NCBI GenBank assembly: GCA_022410635.1 | Contig: JAJVDF010000262.1 | Span: 377,799-441,798, forward strand | Source: Tretioscincus oriximinensis | Lineage: Eukaryota > Chordata > Lepidosauria > Squamata > Gymnophthalmidae | DNA: 64,000 bases | Reading direction: 5' to 3' | Shown: positions 46,890-64,000 of the stretch, in pieces | Layout: each line of letters opens with the position of its first letter | How positions within the stretch are numbered: position 1 is the stretch's first letter | Notes under the pieces: model-generated | Database searches by the model: none | Told to the model about the DNA's origin: nothing | What the model saw: the letters and a program-made list of their open reading frames with translations, nothing else | Program-made: the position numbers and the translations under genes

Positions 46890-49690
46890 GGATTTACATC
46901 TGAAGAAATAGACATGTCATGGTGCCTTTTTCTTGTAGTACAATATAGGATAACCAATACAGAACTTGTTAATTTTTATTTCAAAATGTCGTCAAGTCAA
47001 TCCTGTCTTGATTTCTGTCTCCTCTGCTTTAATTGTGGCTAAAATGTCTTCATTCTTTGCAATTCAGAATCACTGTGAATATTACATTTATCCATCAAAA
47101 TGATGATAAAAAGCAGCTAATGGATGCTATACTTGTAATAATTGAAGCGTGTAAATAATACATCTGTAATTAAAGTTTCACCTCTTTTAAGTACTGTATT
47201 CAGTTTTGCTTTTCTTCTTGTATCTGAAAAGCTGAATCAAGGGCAATATATGTTGATACACTATGCTTTGGCTGCTGCACAAAGGTATACTTTATCATTT
47301 GGAATATTAAATTATGATCCCAGTGTAGCAATGGATTGTGGACCTAGAATAATTTTGTAAATCCATCAGAAACAACTAGTGTAAAGAGTCCCCACCACCA
47401 CCACCACCTCACTACCAGCATTATGTCAGAACACTACTGATATATCCAGCCAAAATATTACATTTCAGGAAATATAAGATTTCCCACTCTTTCCGATAAG
47501 CTCTTGCATATGCCGGAATCTAGTGCAATGTCTGCTGACACCTTTACAATGCTAGGACACCTTTACCGTTCACTGAAGTGCAAAAAGTATAAATGAAAAT
47601 CCATGTGAAGCTGCAGGTTCCAAGTGGGTGATCCAGTACTTTTTTTGAAACAGTCTTGCGGTTTCTTTGTTTTACTGTTAATGGGGAATTTCTTTGAAAG
47701 AGTAGGCATTTCCCTACTTGTCTGAAAGGATCTCAGAATTTTTGGGCTATCAGTTTCAATTTCACAAAGATACATGGACTCACTATATACAGATTCTTGC
47801 CTTTGTTATTGGCATGAAATAAATTTCTATATACTGTAACTATTTTTCTCTTTCTTCCTTTTATGTTTATTCTTTAACATCAACAAAAATTTTTCTCTGG
47901 ACATACAGACTGCAGAATAACCAAGTGTTCCTTATATGAGTCCCTTTTTATTTATTTATATTTTTGCTCTACTCTTCCTCCAAAGAGCTCCAGTGAATTC
48001 ATACGATACTTTCCCCTTCTACTTTATCCTTTCAAGCACCCTGTGAGAGAACAGTTAAAATAAAAAGCAATGATTGCTATAAAGGAATTTACATAACTTT
48101 CATGGCAAAGCAAGGATTTGAAGTTAACCCTGAAATTAAACCCAGAAGAATGCAGGTTAGAAGCAGCTGCGCTGCTGACAATCCACGGTTACGTCACCAT
48201 GAGACGTTTGGATGGTGCTCCCATGCAGACATACATTCTGCGTGGTTCTGCAGCCTATGTCCCTCACACCACTGGCCACTGAAACTGGGTTTCCAGTTCC
48301 CTCAGAGCTCACTACTTTGAGCATCTGCTACCATTCTGAACAGTTGCTCTTCCTCAGAGTCCATTATTTTACCCAGTTATACCACTTAGTCAATGCAAGC
48401 GTATGTGTAGTAAAACAATTTAACACTTTTGTTACAATAATATATCACTTTGTCAATGGAAGTCTATGCAAAGTAGAAATGCAACACATTTGTTGCACAG
48501 TTTAAAATACAAACTATAGATTAAAAACATCTGAACTAGAGCCTGTTGCATTCAATACCAGCAACAAGCTTTTCCATTATGTATAAAACATACTCCTGAG
48601 GTTTGGGAACTAATGTAAGGAGGCATTGTCAGATCTCCTTATTCTGCTTCTTTGGGCTGATTTGTGCCTCAAAAAGAGTAGTTCAAGATAGCATCTATGG
48701 AAAAGTTTGTAGATATTTCTTCTTAGAGGTGACCCAAATTAGACCAAGAATCTCTGTGATAACACCTTAATGTTCAGATGAGCACAGTGATATTTTAGCC
48801 AGGTGACATTTTCAAGATTCATTTCAGGCTTCCAATCTATATTTAGTCATAACATTGAAAACATAGTAAACACTGACATCTAGGGGGAAATTGCATAGAG
48901 TCCATACAAGAAACTTAATGGTTTGTGTGTAAAATTTGTTTATTTATCATTGGAAGAAAATTGATTTCTTCCCACAGAAAACAAATTAAATGTCCATGAT
49001 TTTAATGCAGAATTCAAAAATAATTGTATTAATCTAAATCAGGATTTCTAGCAAGGGAGCTTAAATTTGTGCCTAGCCCTGGTCACATACTACTTTAAAA
49101 CCTTTTTCAGTTCTGAAGAATGAGAATCCATTTTTTTTTCTGTTGTGGTGTTCTGCCCCAATGTTTTAAAAGTAAATGTGTGGCCAGCGCTAAGACGTAA
49201 GAGTGTTTGTAGAGAATATTCTCATGGGACACATATTAGGAATGATATATTATTAATATCAGATATACCTGTCTGGACCAAAGCTACCAAAGTGAGGCCT
49301 CTGGGTAATTTTCTTGCAAAATTTCCTTGGTCAAGCTGACCTCTGCTCAACCCCAGGAACCTACTTAATCTTTTTTCCTTTCCTTCAGGGGCACCTATGA
49401 ATGGTAGCTCCTATCTAAATGGCCTTACTGAAAAGGGCCACTTAATCACATCAAGCTAGGGAAGTCAAATGTTAGCTTTAACACTAAGGCTAGCTTGGCC
49501 CCTGCTGGGAATCCCACTTTGGCAATATAGCCTAAAGCATATCCCACTGTACAAAAGGGAAGTCACTATTTACTGTTTCTACCTTTCTATAGACACTGCT
49601 ATCTATCCTTTGTTTGACTATCAATCATGGGTCATCAGAGTTTTGGCCCTTGATATGACTCACTATTCCTGTCATTAATTTGAATGACAG
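46890..49690. other. IFT52-SGK2 intergenic stretch with no recognised gene
   Basis: AT-rich DNA with short chance frames only. No exon, RNA gene or clear repeat beyond small (CCA)n at 47,394-47,410. Confidence 0.5.
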
Positions 49691-50050
49691 GGTTTCACAA
49701 TGGAAGCTAAGGTCCATTCAGTAGCCACACCACACACACACACTTCTTTACCCCTATTGGTTCCTGTACCCAGGCTGCGCCCCCTTGGGAGGGGGAATAA
49801 CGCATCACCTGTGACATCACTGACCCACGTTGGGTCTCCTCCACCCCTTTTACCTCGTCATAATTTGATACACGCCTTCTGATATCAAAGTGAATAAAAG
49901 TTGAAGTTTTTGGTCCCTCTGGAGGAATCCATTACCCGTGGGTCCTCCTAGGGTAACCTCAAGCTTTGTCCGTGTGAGTCCTTCGACACGTGTTCCTGGC
50001 TCCATGGCAAGCTACCTCAATCCACCAGCTCATATCCTTGAATAAAGAGA
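49690..50050 (+). mobile_element. Possible solo LTR
   Basis: A locally GC-rich patch, with AATAAAAG at about 49,893 and a downstream GT-rich 'gtccgtgtgagtccttcgac' block, looks like an LTR polyadenylation/U5 region. No flanking internal sequence or second LTR was seen, and the borders are uncertain. Confidence 0.25.
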
Positions 50051-50404
50051 ACCAACTCTCTTTAAGTGTTTATGAAAGTTAATGCTATCTCGCTTTTTCG
50101 TGTTAATTTCTAAGGTGCTACAATACTTGAAACTCCTTATTGGAGTATTGTGTCTTTAAAATTTAATTGTTCTGTTGTTTTTGGATTTGTTTTACTGTTA
50201 TCACCTATCCAAAGACCCTAGGCTAAAGAGATAGAATTTAATCCAAAAATAAATATATAAAATAAGCAAAAATATATCTTAATCAAATCTATCTGCATAT
50301 CAAAAGATGTAAGCTTTTGGGTGATAAACGACCTTGTAAGCCACTTCTGTGAGTTCCTTCGGGTGATAAGGACAGGGTATAAAAACCAGATTATACTTCT
50401 TCTT

Positions 50405-52920
50405 TTAACTAGAAGGACTAATTGGGAAACACCTTGACACTGGGAAACATTGAAGGTAGAGAAAAAAGGAACAACAGAATGACAGACAGAATCAACAACA
50501 TAATCTTGCGCAAACTTCAGCTGGTCGTGGAGGAAAATGGGACCTGGTGCTTTGTAGTCTATACCATCCAAATTTACAGACTCTATCTCCTAAATGTTGG
50601 AAATAAAACTACGTATGTCACTGCATATAGTGACACTGCATAAATCCTAGTACATACCAAGATGACAATTTATTCCATCTAGAAGCCTCTAACAAATACA
50701 TCATATGCTGCAAGAGTCCAACTACGGAGAGTCCGTGTCATATAATATGTCCAAATTCATCTGTATCAACAGACAATTCGAAGGGATACAGAACTGCCTA
50801 ATACAACACCATGTCTGTAGTCAAGAGAAACATTGATATGATGGTGATAAGTGTTTCTTATTTTTGTAGACAAATGTAGATAATTTAACATCTCTATGTA
50901 GTAGTAGTAGATTGGAAGTAAACAGAATAGATGTAGTGACATATATAATTTTATTGCCAATATTTAGGAAATACAGTGTGTAAATATGGATGGTATATAA
51001 CCTGTGTGTCCTAATTTTCCTGTTTTGGCTTTATAGACTATTACAATTGGTAAACTTGTACACTGATATTGACTATTTATTTTAGAATTCTCACATAAAA
51101 ACAGAATGGACCTTTGCACCTTCAGTGGATATCAAAAAGTGATGTTCTCCCTGGGTGCTGTAGGTGTTAGAAGTTGCACCCTGTGAAAAGTCCTCTTTTA
51201 AAGGTTCAAAGCTGTATCCTGGTTTTTATGTAAGAATCCTATTTTTTTAGGGCACCCCAGGAAAAAAAATACTGTGGACATTCTTGCTTGTATAAGCTTT
51301 ATCTACTAACAGCAGCTGTCAAACAGCCAAGATAGTTACATACAATTTCCAAGAAGGAAGGAGAATACTTTATTGCATTAAAAATAAAAAAAACCAATGG
51401 GCACATAAATAAAGAAAATGTTTGGGTGTGTATTTACAAAAGGAGAGCAATATGACTGTATTTTTCAATGTTAAGTACCAGTAAATATTAACATTAAATA
51501 GCACTGATTGGGTCAAATATCCGACAATATGTTTTAAAATATGTTACAGTTTTTATTAAAGTCTTACATATTGGTCATAATAAAGTTTAGGAGAAACATA
51601 AATCAATATGCAATAATGTGTCAATATAGATATGAAGTTAACAGTATACCAGTATAAAAGATTTAAGCTATTTCGTAGCACTTCTGTAGCACCGCCATTG
51701 TGTCAAAACAAAGAAAAAGCGTTTTAAATCGTATGTTTTAAAAATCCAGTGCTCAATCTTTATACCTTGGTATAGGGTTTTATTCAACATTTAAGATGTA
51801 ATAAAGGCACTAGAATTATTGCAGTATTTCTGAACTTTACATTAAACCTATCACAGTTGAGGTTTCTATGTACCAGTTGTACATTTTACTATTTCTTTGC
51901 TTTAAAAGAAAGTGGTTATTTTTTAAAATTCTGTTTTATTTCAAGTCAAATTATTATTTATACTTTTACCGTTACTCACAATCCATGCTAAAATACCTTT
52001 TTCTGAATATATAGCTTGCCAACAGTTTGTCTTTATTAGATTGTGCAGAAAATTTAAACAATCGGCTTTGTTTTTCAGTCCAAGAAGTTGCATATTCAAT
52101 ATTATGTATGAAGAACTTTAACAGTCCAAGAATAAATACTTTGGCATGAGATTGGTTGAAACATCAATAATTTCAGGTCAGAAATTATTTACTTTGCATT
52201 GTGATAATGAGATTGCTCACTCCAGCCATTCTTGTTGCATCATTTGAAAGATGCAGCCTTCATTTTTGCAAATTAAACATTGATGCAATTTGCTTATGCT
52301 CAACAGCTCTTGATAAATAGTGTAAGTCTTCCAAAATACTATGCTTTGTGTTTAGGCCCTTAAAACCCTAATCAGTTATCTTTTCTCTGTATGCAGAAAA
52401 AATATAATCACAGAAATGTTTTTACCATTATGTATCTTTCATATTAAAAAGGTGACGGTAGAAAACCCCAAATAACTAAAATTAAGGGATGAGAACTCCC
52501 AAGTTTTTATTTTAAAAGTTATAAGTCAACAAATTTAGTTCCCCTATAACACAATGGAATTTATACTACCTGTGTCACTTCCAATACTGATTTGACTGAA
52601 AGCAGTGTTTAAATCAGTAACCCAACAGAAAAATCTAGTTCATATAGCCAAGCAAGGGCTTTAGGGCATATATTTGAAAATAAAAAACACAGAATTGTAC
52701 AAAAGTTGAAGAAGGATAATCTACAAGGCATTAAGACTGCAATGGAAAAGGCATCATTGTTCTGTAGCTAGCTTCAAAGGACCACTGTGGAAATCTCAAG
52801 CATTTCCTTAGAGTATGAAACTTACAGGAACTTAAGAAGGAGCATCAACACAAGGGAAACTGAATATCAAACTTAAAAGCACAGAAGTAGAAACAGCTGG
52901 TTACTTAAATACCTTGGTCT
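50405..52920. other. SGK2 3' flank with no recognised gene
   Basis: AT-rich. Minus-strand AATAAA motifs near 52,505, 51,953 and 51,552 could end SGK2 transcripts, but nothing singles one out. The AATAAA overlapping the stop codon (53,520-53,525) is another candidate. Confidence 0.4.
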
Positions 52921-53215
52921 AGAATACTATGCCCAGTTCTGGTGAGTGGTCTGCAAACCATGTCTTATGAGGAATGGTTAAAGGATTTAGGAATGTTTAA
53001 TCTGCAAAAGAGAAGTCTGAGAGGAGACATGATAGTTGTTTACAAATGTCTGAAGAGCTGTCACAGTGCAGAGAGTGGTGTGTTCTCCATCGGTGGAAGT
53101 CTTCAGATAGAAACCGAACAGCCATCTGTCTGGGATGGTTTAATGAATCCTGAATTGAGCAGTGGGTTGGACTTGATGTCCATGGAGGCTCCTTCCAACT
53201 GTATGATTCTGTGTG
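52920..53215 (+). mobile_element. CR1 reverse-transcriptase fragment
   Basis: Reads GLQTMSYEEWLKDLGMFNLQ, KRSLRGDMIVVYKCLKSCHS, then the shared 'ggttggacttgatgtccatggaggctcc' end. Lies in the presumed SGK2 3' flank. Confidence 0.75.
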
Positions 53216-53520
53216 ACTTTGGCTTTCTAAAGAAAATTGTGACAATCCCAAAAGAGTCTAATTTGTATTCTTGCAGGACAACATCAATTTTGGCACAAGA
53301 TTGCATAATGAAACATGTTCAAACTCGTAAAAATAAAATAATTCTAACTAGAACAAATCAACATCTCTCTTAGGCAAAGGAATATTCAAAATTGGAAGTC
53401 CTTTACTGGAAAGCAGGAGAGCTTGTATATGTTCCAATCATGAGGTTAGTCAGCATTTAATGATCTCATTCAAACCAAGATTTTTAACGGGCTTCGAAAG
53501 GCATGTTGATATAGCTTGCT

Positions 53521-62827
<9,307 letters not shown>

Positions 62828-63514
62828 CTGGAAATAGAGAGTTTTGAGGTGAGAAAACTGAGCTTTGTGAACATATATGGTCTTGTGATAACATATCTTA
62901 TCTCTTCTAGTTGATTCAGTTCAAGTGATTTAGCAAGCAGTAGAGGCATCCAATATGAAGCCACCACAGCAACCATATGAAGCCACTATAGCAACCTATA
63001 CTTTGATTACTTTTTCCAGATGTGAAACTAGAAATTCTATCTTTATGAGCCTGCCAGTAGCCAGAAAAGGTATTACCTCTACCCCAGAACATCTTGAGGG
63101 CATGATATAAGCTGCTTCTGCTCAGGAACATAGTTAGTGCTTTAACACAGAGAGTGCATCCAGATGAATTTCCCCCCTTTCTATCCTATCGTAGCACGTT
63201 TATGGGGGTTTGTCTCATATAATTTCAGGGATCCAATAGTTGTAGCTTTTAGAAAGGTCTGTTATTACACTTTTTTCTCCTAGCACTTTTATTCAGGATC
63301 TGCAGTGTGGTGTCTTGCCTTTGCACCATGATGGCACCATCTGGTCATTGCTATGAGAGCTTGCCTTGGAATTCTTTGCCTGCCTTTCACTAAGGCACGA
63401 CATGGAAAAAGTGCTTTTTCCTGTTGAATTTACCTAGGACAATGCAATGATTGTGATTTTAACAAGTCCTAATAGCCTCCAAATCTTTGGTAAGTTTAAA
63501 GATGAAGTTTATAC

Positions 63515-64000
63515 TTTTTTTTTTTTTTTTTTTTTTAAATATTTTATTTTAACCAAACAATCAAAACAAATACATAACATAAAAAACAGAACATATAACA
63601 TAGACAATTACATAAACAAGAACAAAACCCTATCCCACCCTCCCCAGGAGATCATTACATTCTATTCATATCATAGGTACTATAACAGTCTTGCGTCTGA
63701 TACCATAGCGATAGTATGTGCCAGGGTAGCATTTCTATTAAAATTAACACCAATGGCTAATAGTTTCTGCCAGTTTCTTTCCCAAGTGGATCTCTGTAGA
63801 ACGCCAAATTTTATAAGACGTTTTTCTCTTAACACGTCAAATATCAGAAATTCCGACATGTAGTCATACCATTGGCTTAATAGCCATTTACTTTTATCCT
63901 TCCATCCTCTAGCCAGAGTAAGCTGGCCTGCCCATATTGATCTCTCAATTATATATTTATCGGAAGGATGTATGTCCGCGGTTCTGTACATCAATAGCAG
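63515..64000 (-). mobile_element. L1-like LINE 3' end, 5' side outside window
   Basis: On the minus strand, a frame from the window edge to a stop at 63,680 (WAGQLTLARGWKDKSKWLLS, QWYDYMSEF) resembles an L1-type ORF2 C-terminus. A short 3' UTR and a 22-base poly(A) tail (poly-T at 63,515-63,536) follow. The frame is open to the edge, so the copy may be young. Confidence 0.55.

Overview
The window is nuclear DNA of a vertebrate, most likely a squamate reptile (lizard or gecko-like). It holds intron-rich genes with AT-rich introns. Its interspersed repeats are CR1 LINE fragments with a 'ttcttatg' tail, tRNA-derived SINEs, L1-like and L2-like LINE pieces, short foldback DNA elements and Penelope-like fragments. 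The squamate call is inference from repeat style; I could not run a repeat search.

Three protein-coding genes lie in tandem on the minus strand, in the order MYBL2 – IFT52 – SGK2 from low to high coordinates. The same three genes are neighbours on human chromosome 20q13. MYBL2 (B-Myb) is present from its start codon in a CpG island at about 20.86 kb down to an exon at 2.81 kb: 12 coding exons, 587 codons, phase-compatible at every junction. Its last exon(s), which should carry the MuvB-binding C-terminus, lie before position 1. IFT52 is complete, with 13 coding exons from 41,193 to 29,128 (439 aa), a GC-rich likely 5' exon near 43.1–43.3 kb, and a polyadenylation signal 18 bases after the stop. 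SGK2 is partial: seven exons (243 codons plus stop, 62,827–53,521) cover the catalytic loop through the hydrophobic motif; the N-terminal part lies beyond 64,000.

Between the MYBL2 promoter and the IFT52 3' end, on the opposite (+) strand, a serine-rich open frame (26,780–27,409) starts directly after a splice-acceptor-like site, ends in TAA and is followed by AATAAA. I do not recognise it; it looks like the terminal exon of an undescribed small gene.

The most interesting repeat signal is a Penelope-like family, scattered through the MYBL2 and IFT52 introns and elsewhere. Its copies carry the hammerhead-ribozyme core (CTGANGA, stem II, GAAA). Four copies have intact target-site duplications of 9–13 bp at both ends and a fifth, at 15.76 kb, has 11 bp. 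Two copies are head-to-head palindromes, so both strands carry a ribozyme core. Other mobile structures include a 166-bp foldback with 13-bp perfect terminal repeats inserted into a CR1 copy that is also broken by a SINE, a second foldback family at 25.1–25.6 and 61.6–61.9 kb, and two or three tRNA-derived SINE families.
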